Shown here in pieces: positions 45,804 to 54,400 of a stretch of 64,000 bases of DNA (positions within the stretch are counted from its first letter, which is position 1; every line of letters begins with the position of its first letter). Made by a program: the position numbers and the translations under genes. Below the pieces are notes generated by a model. That model was not told the origin of the DNA, ran no database searches, and saw nothing but the letters and a program-made list of their open reading frames with translations. Where the stretch lies: positions 23,449-87,448 of the forward strand of contig JAKEFB010000114.1 in NCBI GenBank assembly GCA_022616275.1. The letters run 5' to 3'. Source of the DNA: Chloroflexota bacterium. Its GTDB lineage: Bacteria; Chloroflexota; Anaerolineae; Promineifilales; Promineifilaceae.

Positions 45804-47183
45804 ATGAACCGTCGTAGAACTTTGTTAAGTTTGTTGTCCCTATTGCTGGTCCTGGTGCTGGTCGCCTGTGGTGGCGCCCAGGAGGCGACCGAAGAGCCGA
45901 CCCAGGCCCCGGCCGAAACGGAAGCGGCCCCTGAAGAGACGGCCGAAGAGCCGACCGAAGAGGCAGTGGAGGAGCCAACCGAGGAGGCCATGGAAGAGCC
46001 AACTGAAGAGGCAATGGAAGAGCCGACCGAGGAACCGGCGGCCGAGCTGGGCGATCCGCTCAAGATTGGCGTCATGTCCGACCTCTCCGGCGGCCTGGCC
46101 CTCTTCGGCAACGAAATGTGGAATGGCTTGCAACTGGGTTTTGAATACGCCACTGACGGCACCATGGTCGCCGGCAACCGGCCGATTGAATTGATCATCC
46201 TCGACGACACCAGCGACGTAGAAGCCGGCGCGGCCGCCGCCCGCGAGCTGATCGAGTCTGAGGGCGTGGAAATCTTGATCGGCAACACCAGCTCGGCCGT
46301 GGCCCTGCAAGTGCAACAAATTGCCGACGAAAACGAGATCGTCTACTTTGCCGCCCCGGCGGCCGCGCCCGGTATCACCGGCGAGAACTGGAACCAGCAC
46401 ACCTTCCGCGTCTGCCGCAACGCCGCCCAGGATGGCCTGACGATGGCCGGCTGGTCCCTGGAAAACGTGGGCAGCAACTACCTCATCCTGGCCGAGGACT
46501 ACGCCTTTGGCCAGCAGACGGCCGCCGGTTTCCAGGCCGCTTTCAGCGCCCTGGGGGCTACTTTCCTGACCGAGGAACCGATTTACGCCCCCAGCGACAC
46601 GACCGACTTCACCCCCTACATCCAGGAAGTGCTGGAAGCTGAGCCGGACGGCCTGATCTTGATCTGGGCCACCAACACCAGCGGCACCATTCTCTTTGAA
46701 CAACTGAGCAGCCAGGGCGTGACCGGCAACATCCCCTTCATCACCGGCTTCTCGTCCAACGACACCATCCCGCTGCTGGACCCCGGCAACGTCGGCGCGA
46801 CCGGCCTGATCGTCTACCACTACAGCCTGCCCCAGACCGAAGCCAACGACTGGCTGGTCGAGCAGCACAACGAGCAGTTCGGCGGCAATCCTGACCTGTT
46901 CAGCGAGTGCGGCTTTGCCACCGCCCAGGCTGTGGCGGCCGCCCTGGAAGCCACCGGCGGCGACACCGACCCCGCCGCCCTCATTGCCGCCCTGGAGGGG
47001 CTGGAGTTTGAAGGGCCGAAGGGCACTTACGTCATCCGGCCGGAAGACCACCAGGCCCTGGCCTCCATGTACATCGTCCGCCTGGTGAGCGTAGACGACC
47101 CCGACGAGCGTTATTTCGAGCTGGTCGAGGAAATCAGCGGCGAACAAAGCGCCCCACCCTGCACCGCGCCCAACTGTGGCTAA
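45804..47183 (+). CDS. Branched-chain amino acid-type substrate-binding lipoprotein (LivJ-like)
   Basis: 459 residues with a lipoprotein signal (LLLVLVLVACGG, Cys ~22). A ~55-residue linker of EEPTEEA repeats follows, then a type I periplasmic-binding fold (LKIGVMSDLSGGLALFGNEM... IIGNTSS-like LIGNTSSAVALQVQQIADEN... LAEDYAFGQQTAAGFQAAFSALGATF). It captures branched-chain amino acids, amides or urea outside the membrane for the LivHMGF transporter that follows. The acidic repeat linker is typical of Chloroflexota binding proteins. Ligand identity is not certain. Confidence 0.9.
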   Translation: MNRRRTLLSLLSLLLVLVLVACGGAQEATEEPTQAPAETEAAPEETAEEPTEEAVEEPTEEAMEEPTEEAMEEPTEEPAAELGDPLKIGVMSDLSGGLALFGNEMWNGLQLGFEYATDGTMVAGNRPIELIILDDTSDVEAGAAAARELIESEGVEILIGNTSSAVALQVQQIADENEIVYFAAPAAAPGITGENWNQHTFRVCRNAAQDGLTMAGWSLENVGSNYLILAEDYAFGQQTAAGFQAAFSALGATFLTEEPIYAPSDTTDFTPYIQEVLEAEPDGLILIWATNTSGTILFEQLSSQGVTGNIPFITGFSSNDTIPLLDPGNVGATGLIVYHYSLPQTEANDWLVEQHNEQFGGNPDLFSECGFATAQAVAAALEATGGDTDPAALIAALEGLEFEGPKGTYVIRPEDHQALASMYIVRLVSVDDPDERYFELVEEISGEQSAPPCTAPNCG

Positions 47184-47190
47184 AAAAATA

Positions 47191-47237
47191 GGTTATTGGT
47201 TATTGGTTATTGGTATAATAACCAATAACCAATAACC
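47191..47237. repeat. Perfect 21-bp inverted repeat made of tandem GGTTATT words
   Basis: Three GGTTATT units (47191-47211) face three AATAACC units (47217-47237) around a 5-nt loop, between the binding-protein and livG genes. It may reduce read-through from the highly expressed binding protein into the transporter genes. Confidence 0.8.
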
Positions 47238-47251
47238 ACTCCCTGCCGGTC

Positions 47252-48028
47252 ATGTCCAACAACAATGTTATCCTGGAAACCCATGACCTTTCCCGCCACT
47301 TCGGCGGCCTCAAGGCGGTCGAGGGGGTCAATTTGGCCATTCACGCCGGCCACCTCCACTCCATCATCGGCCCCAATGGGGCCGGCAAGACGACCCTTTT
47401 CAACCTGCTCAGCGGCACGCTCAAGCCCAGCCGCGGCCGGATCTTCCTGCGCGGCCAGGACATCACCGACTTCCCGCCGCACCGTAGCGCCCACCTGGGG
47501 CTCGGCCGCTCCTACCAGATTACCAACATCTTCCCTAACCTGACCGTCTTTGAAAACGTCCGCCTGGCCGCCCAAGCCCTCGGCCGGGACAACTTCAAGC
47601 TGTTCGCCCCGGCCGGCCGCTTCAAGCAGTACGAGGAAAAAGCCGGCCAGGCGCTGGCCGAGACTGGGCTGCTGGAGGCCGCGGTCGCCCCGGCCCGCAA
47701 CCTGCCCCACGGCGACAAGCGCCGGCTGGAGCTGGCCCTGCTGCTGGCCCAGGAACTGGACATCTGGCTGCTGGACGAGCCGACGGCCGGCCTGGCCTCA
47801 GAACAGGTCCCGGCTTTCATGGCCGTGCTGGACCGGATGCGCAAATTGGCCAACAAGACCGTCGTCCTGGTCGAGCACAACATGAGTGTGGTCATGTCCC
47901 TGTCCGACCGCATCTCGGTCATGCACCAGGGCCAGCTCCTGGCCGAAGGCGCCCCGGCCGAGATTGCCGCCAACGAAACGGTCCAGAAGGCCTACCTGGG
48001 CGAACTGTATAGCGATTTTGGATTTTAG
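47252..48028 (+). CDS. livG: Branched-chain amino acid ABC transporter ATPase LivG
   Basis: 258 residues. Walker A GPNGAGKTT, Q-loop GRSYQITNIFPNLTVFENVRL typical of LivG, signature region LPHGDKRRLELALLLAQ (degenerate, as in LivG), Walker B IWLLDEPTAGL and His in VEHNMSVVMSL. It energises the LivHM permease together with LivF. The last codons run into the TTTTAGAT repeat block. Confidence 0.92.
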   Translation: MSNNNVILETHDLSRHFGGLKAVEGVNLAIHAGHLHSIIGPNGAGKTTLFNLLSGTLKPSRGRIFLRGQDITDFPPHRSAHLGLGRSYQITNIFPNLTVFENVRLAAQALGRDNFKLFAPAGRFKQYEEKAGQALAETGLLEAAVAPARNLPHGDKRRLELALLLAQELDIWLLDEPTAGLASEQVPAFMAVLDRMRKLANKTVVLVEHNMSVVMSLSDRISVMHQGQLLAEGAPAEIAANETVQKAYLGELYSDFGF

Positions 48029-48047
48029 ATTTTAGATTTTGGATTTT
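48013..48047. repeat. GATTTTGGATTTTAG heptad repeat
   Basis: Tandem TTTTAGA/TTTTGGA units, the complement of the 9813-9847 block. They overlap the 3' end of livG, whose TAG stop is inside the repeat. Confidence 0.75.
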
Positions 48048-48050
48048 GAG

Positions 48051-48131
48051 TAACTGCTCAGGCCGGTCTCATGACCGAGCCTGGAGTGGCGCGGTCTGAG
48101 ACCGGCCACAGCTAGAGAGCCTGAGTAGTTA
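48051..48131 (-). repeat. 81-bp structured dispersed repeat, copy 2 (inverted relative to copy 1)
   Basis: Begins TAACTGCTCAGGCC and ends GAGTAGTTAC. Arms GGCCGGTCTCATGACCG (48061-48077) and CGGTCTGAGACCGGCC (48092-48107) preserve the hairpin of 12873-12953 with only a few changes. It lies between livG and livF, so it would be transcribed within that operon. Confidence 0.8.
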
Positions 48132-48153
48132 CGATTTTGGATTGGTATCCAAA

Positions 48154-48855
48154 ATGACTGTTTTGAGCGTTGACGACATCCACACCTTCATCGGCCAGTT
48201 CCACATCCTCGAAGGGGTGACGGTGAGCGTGCCGGCCAACAGCATTGCGGTGTTGCTGGGGCGCAATGGGGCCGGCAAGACGACCACCCTGCGCAGCATT
48301 ATGGGGCTCAACCCGCCGGCCAGCGGCGCCATTCGCTATCAAGGCGAAATGATTAACGGCCGGCGGCCGTTCGACATCGCCCAACTCGGCATCGGCTACG
48401 TGCCCGACTACCGGGCCATCTTCCGCCAACTGACCGTCGAAGAGAACCTGAAAATCGCCGAGCGGCAGAAGGGCGACCTGGCCCGCAAGCAGGAATTCAT
48501 CTTCAAGGTCTTCCCCGACCTGCAGCGCCTCTATCACTGGCCCGGCGGCCAGCTTTCCGGTGGCCAACAGCAAATGCTGGCCGTGGCCCGGGTCCTGGTC
48601 CCCGACAACACCCTGCTGCTGATTGACGAACCCAGTGAAGGGTTGGCCCCGGTCATCATCGAGCAAATGATGGCCGCCATCCGCCAGCTCAGCAGCCAGA
48701 CGACGATCTTGCTGGTCGAGCAAAATTTCCACGTGGCCCGGCAACTGGCCGACCGCTACGTCATTATTGAGGACGGCCGCTCCGTCCATGAGGGCTTAAT
48801 GGCCGACCTGGTCAAAGACCAGGCGTTGATTAACCGCTACCTGGGGGCCGCCTGA
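48154..48855 (+). CDS. livF: Branched-chain amino acid ABC transporter ATPase LivF
   Basis: ATG 48154; 233 residues. Walker A GRNGAGKTT, VPDYRAIFRQLTVEENL (LivF-type Q-loop region), signature LSGGQQQML, Walker B LLLIDEPSEGL and His replaced in VEQNFHV, as is normal for LivF. It partners LivG. A structured repeat element of 81 bp separates the two ATPase genes. Confidence 0.92.
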   Translation: MTVLSVDDIHTFIGQFHILEGVTVSVPANSIAVLLGRNGAGKTTTLRSIMGLNPPASGAIRYQGEMINGRRPFDIAQLGIGYVPDYRAIFRQLTVEENLKIAERQKGDLARKQEFIFKVFPDLQRLYHWPGGQLSGGQQQMLAVARVLVPDNTLLLIDEPSEGLAPVIIEQMMAAIRQLSSQTTILLVEQNFHVARQLADRYVIIEDGRSVHEGLMADLVKDQALINRYLGAA

Positions 48856-48879
48856 CGGCCGCCTCCGCACGGGTGACGT

Positions 48880-49884
48880 ATGGCTGCAACCACTCCCACG
48901 CTGCGCACCGGCGCTTTTCGCCAATCGCTGATTGTCTCCGGCCTCTTCGTCCTGGGCCTGCTGGCGGTGAACTTTCTCTTCTTTTCGCCCGGCACGGTAG
49001 CCGTCGTCGTGCTGTCCGGCCTGTACCAGGGCATGCTCTTCTTCCTGGTGGCGGCCGGCATGTCCATCGTCTTCGGCCTGCTCGACGTGCTCAACCTGGC
49101 CCAGGGCTCCTTTTTCATGCTCGGCGCTTACGCCGGCTTTGCCATTTACGGGGCGCTGCCGGAAGGGACGCCGACGACGGTGCGCTTTGTTGCCGCTTTA
49201 GTGGGCGCGGTGCTGGCCGGCGGGCTGCTGGGCGGGGTGGTCGAGATCGGCCTGCTCCGGCCGCTCTACCAGCGCCCCATCTTCCAGATCGTCCTGACCT
49301 TCGGCCTGGCCATTGCCATTGAGCAGGTCGTCCGCACCATTTACGGCCCGGCCGGGCTGGTCCCCATTCAGCCACCGGCGGTGCTGGACACTACCTTCTC
49401 CCTCCTGGGCGGCCGGTTTGAAACCTACCGGGTCTTTATTATCGCCGTCGGCTTCCTGTTGATGGTCTCGATCTCCCTGCTGTTGCAGCGCACCCGCCTG
49501 GGCATCGTCATCCGGGCCGGCGTCCAGGACAGCGAGATGGTCGAAGCCCTGGGCATCAACGTCCGCCGGGTCTTTACCCTGGTCTTTATCCTGGGCACGG
49601 CCGTAGCCGCGCTGGGCGGCATGACCGCCGCCCCCTTCCTGGGCGCCTTCCCCGGCATGGGCGGCCAATTTTTGCTGACGGCCGTCATCGTCATCGTCAT
49701 TGGCGGCATGAGTAGCTACGAGGGCACGGCCATCGCCAGCATCCTGGTCGGGCTGACGCGAGCCACGGCCGAGCAACTGTCGCTGCAATATTTCAACACC
49801 CCGGTCCTGGCCAGCATCTCCATCCTGGTCTTTATGGTCGTCGTCCTCCTGGTAAAACCCAACGGCCTCTTCGGCCGGGAGTGA
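48880..49884 (+). CDS. livH: Branched-chain amino acid ABC transporter permease LivH
   Basis: 334 residues, about eight transmembrane helices. SIVFGLLDVLNLAQGSFFMLGAYAGF is the LivH core and GIVIRAGVQDSEMVEALGINVRRVFTLVFILGTAVAALGG is the ATPase-coupling region. It forms the inner-membrane channel with LivM. The livM start is 3 bp after its stop. Confidence 0.92.
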   Translation: MAATTPTLRTGAFRQSLIVSGLFVLGLLAVNFLFFSPGTVAVVVLSGLYQGMLFFLVAAGMSIVFGLLDVLNLAQGSFFMLGAYAGFAIYGALPEGTPTTVRFVAALVGAVLAGGLLGGVVEIGLLRPLYQRPIFQIVLTFGLAIAIEQVVRTIYGPAGLVPIQPPAVLDTTFSLLGGRFETYRVFIIAVGFLLMVSISLLLQRTRLGIVIRAGVQDSEMVEALGINVRRVFTLVFILGTAVAALGGMTAAPFLGAFPGMGGQFLLTAVIVIVIGGMSSYEGTAIASILVGLTRATAEQLSLQYFNTPVLASISILVFMVVVLLVKPNGLFGRE

Positions 49885-49887
49885 AAC

Positions 49888-51213
49888 ATGCCACCACGCC
49901 TTGACGCCGCCGCCCCTCGTTATCGCTCAGCGCTCCTCATCCTGGCCCTGCTCCTCTTCGTGCTCGTCCCCTATGGTTACGCAGCGGCCGCCGGGACGGC
50001 CGAAGGCGAGCTGGCCGGCCTGGCCAGGCTGCACAGCGCCGCCGAATCGGTCTACTGCGCCGACGGCCGGACGACCGTAACCACTATCCTGGCGGTAGAG
50101 CTGGCCCTGGTCACGGCGGCCGTCGCCGCCGCCCACCTGCTCCCAACCCGCTTGAGCCGGCCGCTGCGCTTCCTGCGGCCAGACGGCTGGCATATGCTGG
50201 TCCTGGCTCTGCTAATCACCCTGCCTTTCCTCATCGCCTGGCAGACCGAATCATCCGTCTGCTCGCGAGGCAGGGCCTTCTTCTGGCAATCCATTTTCGT
50301 AGACGTTTTCATCCTGGCCATCCTGGCCATTAGCTACAACCTGATCTTTGGCTTCAGCGGGGTGGTCTCCTTCGGCCACGCCGCTTTCTTTGGCACCGGC
50401 GCTTACACGGTCGGACTACTGATGGCCCACCTGGCCTGGCCCTGGTGGCTGGCCATCCTGGCCGCCCTGCTGGTTGGGGTGCTCATTGCCCTGGTCAAAG
50501 GGTTCGTCGGCCTGCGCATCCGGGGCTTGTACTTCGCCCTTTTCACCCTGGCTTTTGCCGAGGTCTTCTTCGTCCTGGCCGGCAACCGCATCCTGGCCGA
50601 TATTACCGGCGCGGAAGACGGCTTTACTTTTTCCGTGCCGGAGTGGTTAAACATCACCAGGAACCGCCTCTTCTTCTATTATCTGGCTCTGCTGGCACTG
50701 GTCCTGGCCTTTCTGCTGGTCCGCCGGTTGATCAACTCCCCCACCGGCCGGGTGCTCCACGCCCTGCGCGACAACGAAGACCGGGCCCAAATGTTGGGCT
50801 ACAACACCTTCCACTTCAAGCTCATTGCCATCGTCATTGCCGGCCTTCTGGCCAGCGGCGCCGGCGTGCTGCGCGGCCTGGCCCTCAAAGGGGCCAGCCC
50901 CAACGTGCTCAGCCTGGACTTCACCATCACCCCCCTGCTGATGGTCATCATTGGCGGCATGGGCACCTTTGCCGGTCCGGTCGTTGGCGCGTTTGGTCTG
51001 CGGTTGATTGAACAATATCTGCGCGACACCGTTTTCACCATTGGCGGCGTAGAAGTCAACATCGGCGAGCGCTGGGCGCTCATCCTGGGCCTGATCTTTA
51101 TTCTCAGCGTGATGCTCTTCCCCCAGGGCATTGTCGGCACTTGGTACAGCAAAAGGCTAAACACCGCCGCCGGGTGGAAACGGCTTTTTCGGAGATTAGA
51201 GATTAGAGATTAG
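49888..51213 (+). CDS. livM: Branched-chain amino acid ABC transporter permease LivM
   Basis: 441 residues. About 130 N-terminal residues with three extra hydrophobic segments precede the LivM core: ISYNLIFGFSGVVSFGHAAFFGTGAYT, LRIRGLYFALFTLAFAEVFF, GRVLHALRDNEDRAQMLGYNTFHFKLIAIVIAG (coupling loop) and IGGMGTFAGPVVGAF. Long LivM forms also occur in enterobacteria. It is the last gene of the transporter operon. A GAGATTA word repeat starts inside its final codons. Confidence 0.92.
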   Translation: MPPRLDAAAPRYRSALLILALLLFVLVPYGYAAAAGTAEGELAGLARLHSAAESVYCADGRTTVTTILAVELALVTAAVAAAHLLPTRLSRPLRFLRPDGWHMLVLALLITLPFLIAWQTESSVCSRGRAFFWQSIFVDVFILAILAISYNLIFGFSGVVSFGHAAFFGTGAYTVGLLMAHLAWPWWLAILAALLVGVLIALVKGFVGLRIRGLYFALFTLAFAEVFFVLAGNRILADITGAEDGFTFSVPEWLNITRNRLFFYYLALLALVLAFLLVRRLINSPTGRVLHALRDNEDRAQMLGYNTFHFKLIAIVIAGLLASGAGVLRGLALKGASPNVLSLDFTITPLLMVIIGGMGTFAGPVVGAFGLRLIEQYLRDTVFTIGGVEVNIGERWALILGLIFILSVMLFPQGIVGTWYSKRLNTAAGWKRLFRRLEIRD

Positions 51214-51233
51214 AGATTGTTAAGCTCTAATCT
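51193..51233. repeat. AGATTAG tandem repeat at the livM 3' end
   Basis: Four GAGATTA units overlap the final livM codons and stop, then TCTAATCTCC in the opposite sense follows, giving a weak hairpin in the convergent spacer. Confidence 0.7.
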
Positions 51234-51239
51234 CCATAT

Positions 51240-53174
51240 TCAACCCAAGCGTTTAGTAACCTCCTGAAGGAGCCGCGCGGCCTGGTAAGGCTTCTGCAAA
51301 AAGCCCACTCCCTCCTGGCCGGCCAGCCCGCCAATCACTTCGGCCTCGCTATAGCCGGAGGAGAGGATCACCGGTACGGCCGGGTCCAGGCGACGCACCT
51401 CGCGTAGCGCCTCTTCGCCACTCATGCCCGGCATAGACAGGTCTAGCAACACCAGACGCACTGCCTCCTGTTTTTCCTGGTACAGGGCGATACCGGCCGG
51501 ACCGTCAGGAGCGGCCAGGACCTGCCAGCCTTCCAACTCCAGAATATCGCTAACTGCCTCCCGGACCGGCTCCTCGTCGTCTATAACCAGGATCAGGCCC
51601 CGTTGGGCGCCGCCGGCCGGGGAGGTTTCGACCGGGGAGGCGGCCGCTGGTTCCAGGTCGCTGGCCGGAAATAAGAGGGTAAAGGTAGCGCCCTGACCTT
51701 CCTGACTTTCCACCCGGAGCCCGCCCCGGTGGCTGCGCACGATCCCCAGTGCGGCCGCCAGGCCCAGGCCGTGCCCGGCCGACTTGGTCGTAAAGAACGG
51801 GTCGAAAATGCGGGCGATAGTTTCCTGGCTCATGCCCTGGCCGTCGTCGCAAACTTCCAGCGTGACGTAGCGGCCGGGCTCAAGCGGCTGGCCGGTGTAG
51901 CGCCACAGGTGGCCATCCCCGGCGGTAACTTCTCGGACGCCGGTAGCCACCCTGACCGTCCCCGGCCGGTCGCCAATGGCCTCGGAAGCGTTGAGGATCA
52001 GGTTCATGACCACCTGCTGCATCTGGCCGGCGTCCCCCTCGACGGCCGGCAGCGCCTGGGCCAGCTCAGACCGGAGAGAGATATGTTTAGGCACAGCCAC
52101 AGTGAACAGGTGCAGGTTTTCTTCGATCAGCGCATTCAGGTGAACGGGCTGGCTTTGGAACTGGCTCCGGCCGGAATAAGCCAGCAACTGGCGGGTGAGG
52201 TCGGCGGCTCGTTCGGCCGCTTTCATCGCCTTCACCACGTGCTCACGGGCCATGTGCTCTGGGGGCAGTTTGGCCAGCGCCAGTGAGGTCTGGCCCAGCA
52301 TGGCCACCAGCAGGTTATTAAAGTCGTGGGCCACGCCGCCGGCCAGCACCCCCAGGCTCTCCGTCTTCTGCGAGCGGCGCAACGCTTCTTCTGTCTGCTT
52401 GCGGTTGGTCACGTCGCGAACGATCGTCAAAACCTTATTTCCCTGGTAAGAAACGATCCGCGCCTCAAAGAAATAGGACTGTCCCCGGATGATCAGCGGG
52501 TACTCTAAAAACTGCACCTGGTCGGTCGCCAGCGCCTTATCAAACAGCACGGAAAATGGCTCACCCAGTTCTGGAGGCAACACTTGGCGCAGGTCTTTAC
52601 CTAAAAACTCTTCCGGTGACATGATCAGCAATTTGGGGTCCCTGGCGTGGTAATCGAGACAGATTCCGTCCTTATCCTGTAAGAACATCAGGTCAGGGAT
52701 AGCCTGAACGAGGGCGCGATTGCGGGCCTCTGATTCGCGCAGCGCCGCCTCAGCCTGCCTGCGCTCGGCCAGCTCCTGTCTAATCTGCTCACTCAGGTCG
52801 TGCATGCGCCCTATGCCCATCCCAATTAGCACCAGGGCGACATGTCCTACCCCGCCCGGACCTTGCACAGCGACAGCCAAACCGTGCATCCCTAACAGGT
52901 TCAACAACAGCGTATGGAGCGGCAAAAACAACAGGCTGGCCAGCAACCCGGCCCGAAAGCCAAACAGCCAGCCGATGATCCCTACCGGCGCAGGGCTGAA
53001 AGCAGCTATCCCCGGCCCCACGTAGGGATAAAAGAGGGCGAAAATGATTATGTAAACAACCAGAGTCACCAGGCCCAGCACCAGCCGGACCCGGAGGAGC
53101 GACGCTTCCAGGTGAGTGGTCCTGTTTTCGGCCGGGTCTTTCACCAGCGTATTTGATTGTGCGCCAGTTGTCAT
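51240..53174 (-). CDS. Hybrid histidine kinase (membrane, PAS, HisKA, HATPase, receiver)
   Basis: 644 residues. Two to four N-terminal hydrophobic segments (~28-115) are followed by a coiled coil and a PAS domain (EARNRALVQAIPDLMFLQDKDG). HisKA has GGVAHDFNNLLVAMLG with the phospho-His. HATPase boxes follow: VVMNLILNASEA (N), VCDDGQGM (G1), FDPFFTTK (F) and GHGLGLAAALG (G2). The C-terminal receiver has LVIDDEEP, phospho-Asp in LLDLSMPGMSG and Lys in FLQKPY. The signal and output are unknown. No response-regulator gene is adjacent. Confidence 0.92.
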   Translation of the reverse strand: MTTGAQSNTLVKDPAENRTTHLEASLLRVRLVLGLVTLVVYIIIFALFYPYVGPGIAAFSPAPVGIIGWLFGFRAGLLASLLFLPLHTLLLNLLGMHGLAVAVQGPGGVGHVALVLIGMGIGRMHDLSEQIRQELAERRQAEAALRESEARNRALVQAIPDLMFLQDKDGICLDYHARDPKLLIMSPEEFLGKDLRQVLPPELGEPFSVLFDKALATDQVQFLEYPLIIRGQSYFFEARIVSYQGNKVLTIVRDVTNRKQTEEALRRSQKTESLGVLAGGVAHDFNNLLVAMLGQTSLALAKLPPEHMAREHVVKAMKAAERAADLTRQLLAYSGRSQFQSQPVHLNALIEENLHLFTVAVPKHISLRSELAQALPAVEGDAGQMQQVVMNLILNASEAIGDRPGTVRVATGVREVTAGDGHLWRYTGQPLEPGRYVTLEVCDDGQGMSQETIARIFDPFFTTKSAGHGLGLAAALGIVRSHRGGLRVESQEGQGATFTLLFPASDLEPAAASPVETSPAGGAQRGLILVIDDEEPVREAVSDILELEGWQVLAAPDGPAGIALYQEKQEAVRLVLLDLSMPGMSGEEALREVRRLDPAVPVILSSGYSEAEVIGGLAGQEGVGFLQKPYQAARLLQEVTKRLG

Positions 53175-53293
53175 GGCCAGGGCTGACCTTCCTCCTTCAG
53201 CACGAGCCTCTTCGTGGAAGACATTGTAACGGAAGGTTAGCGAGGGACCAATAGGTAGAGTAACCTATTTGTACTGGTAAAGGTCACAATTCG

Positions 53294-53524
53294 TCAAGCA
53301 GGATTCGAGTAAGCCAGCAGCATCTCCCTGGCAAGTTTGAGAACGGCTACAGCTTGTTCGCGACTTACACTGGGGAAGTGGTCAAGGAATTCTTCAAGCG
53401 AGTCACCTGCTTCCAAATAGTCTAACAGGGTTTTGACTGGCACTCGCGTACCGACGAAAACCGACGTTCCACCGAGTATGTCCGGGTCGCTATGTATCAG
53501 GTGAGATGCTGTTTCCATCTCCAA
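53294..53524 (-). CDS. DUF433 protein in the HEPN/MNT module
   Basis: The likely start is TTG 53524, immediately after the HEPN stop; ATG 53518 is the alternative. It has 76 residues with the core IHSDPDILGGTSVFVGTRVPVKTLLDYLEAG and LEEFLDHFPSVSREQAVAVLKLA. DUF433 proteins are usually antitoxins of PIN-like nucleases. Here it is the third gene behind MNT and HEPN, with no toxin of its own, so it could be a DNA-binding repressor of the module. Confidence 0.85.
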   Translation of the reverse strand: MEMETASHLIHSDPDILGGTSVFVGTRVPVKTLLDYLEAGDSLEEFLDHFPSVSREQAVAVLKLAREMLLAYSNPA

Positions 53525-53935
53525 CTAGGAAATCGCCTCTACTTCCCGTAAATACCTTTCCAGGCGAGTTACAAAGTGTTCAGTATCATCAACAATTTGT
53601 TTAGCCGTTAGCGCGTCTAATTTGGTGGCTACGTCACTGTAGTCCTGTTCCTCGCGCCACTTGCGGGCATCCCGGTAGAACCGGCCGTACTCGACTTCAA
53701 TGATTCCCGGTTTAATAACATGCTGGTTGAAGGCGGCCTCGATTGCCGAGTGTTTACTTCTCTCCACGTCTAACCACAACAGAACGGCCGAGGCAATATG
53801 AAAGGCAGCATAATAAGCCCGGTTGACGGCCGCTCGCCAGCGCAATAGACCAAGCAACTCTTGAGCCGTTGCCAGGTCTTCGGCCGCCCTATCCACCCTT
53901 AGGCGAATGATGGTTCGCTTTGCGGCGATGTCCAT
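53525..53935 (-). CDS. HEPN domain toxin-like protein
   Basis: 136 residues, all helical. The HEPN RNase motif R-x6-H is present as R39-AYYAAF-H46. HEPN proteins of this type are ribonucleases that form toxin-antitoxin pairs with MNT nucleotidyltransferases. The antitoxin inactivates them by adding AMP to a Tyr near the motif, and Y41/Y42 stand in the right place. The gene overlaps the MNT gene by 37 bp, an intimate arrangement that supports the pairing. Confidence 0.88.
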   Translation of the reverse strand: MDIAAKRTIIRLRVDRAAEDLATAQELLGLLRWRAAVNRAYYAAFHIASAVLLWLDVERSKHSAIEAAFNQHVIKPGIIEVEYGRFYRDARKWREEQDYSDVATKLDALTAKQIVDDTEHFVTRLERYLREVEAIS

Positions 53936-54306
53936 AAAACAATGCCGTCCTGCTCAATATTGCGGTTGATGAGTAGATTCCATTGCTGCATCCTGGCATA
54001 CCCCTGCTCGTCTTCAATTAAAAAGGAAAAGACAACGTCATAATCCAGTTCCAGATCGTATGTCCCATCCATAATCCGTTGGCGAGCGCGAATGTAGTTG
54101 TTATCGGACAAGCGAATAACAATCAGTACATCCAGGTCAGATTCATTGTCAAAGTCGCCACGTGCTTTGGAGCCAAAGAGGACAACTCGTAATAAGTCAC
54201 TCCCAAACCAGTTTTGCAGGCGGGCAACCAGCGTAACCAGGGCCGAACGTTCATTCTCGGCCAGGTGCAATGGCAAGCGATCTTTCTTGAGTTTGGGTTC
54301 AGCCAT
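53899..54306 (-). CDS. MNT-type nucleotidyltransferase (antitoxin-like)
   Basis: 135 residues. The minimal nucleotidyltransferase signature is complete: GSKARGD (45-51) and SDLD with D57 and D59, then a third acidic residue in DLELDYDVVF. Such MNT proteins AMPylate the partner HEPN toxin. The first gene of the three-gene module MNT-HEPN-DUF433. No convincing promoter was seen in the ~90 bp upstream. Confidence 0.88.
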   Translation of the reverse strand: MAEPKLKKDRLPLHLAENERSALVTLVARLQNWFGSDLLRVVLFGSKARGDFDNESDLDVLIVIRLSDNNYIRARQRIMDGTYDLELDYDVVFSFLIEDEQGYARMQQWNLLINRNIEQDGIVLWTSPQSEPSFA

Positions 54307-54400
54307 CAGCCGTACTCAGATGTTGTTAATTACCTACTCCAACGAGATTATATCGTAAGTAGCAACCTGTGGACAGGGAGATTAAGATGCGCCCAAATTT

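Noticed and set aside
45840-47147. Minus-strand frame (435 codons) opposite the substrate-binding lipoprotein
   Set aside because: Its C-terminal GRLFGRLFR-like repeats are the reverse complement of the EEPTEEA linker.
39687-47237. Tandem-word blocks as CRISPR arrays
   Set aside because: Units are 7-10 bp without unique spacers of constant length, and no cas gene is nearby.
53222-53245. TTGTAAC plus GGTTAGC upstream of the hybrid histidine kinase as a fifth SARP site
   Set aside because: The second heptamer is poor, the strand is wrong for the kinase, and no -10 is placed correctly.
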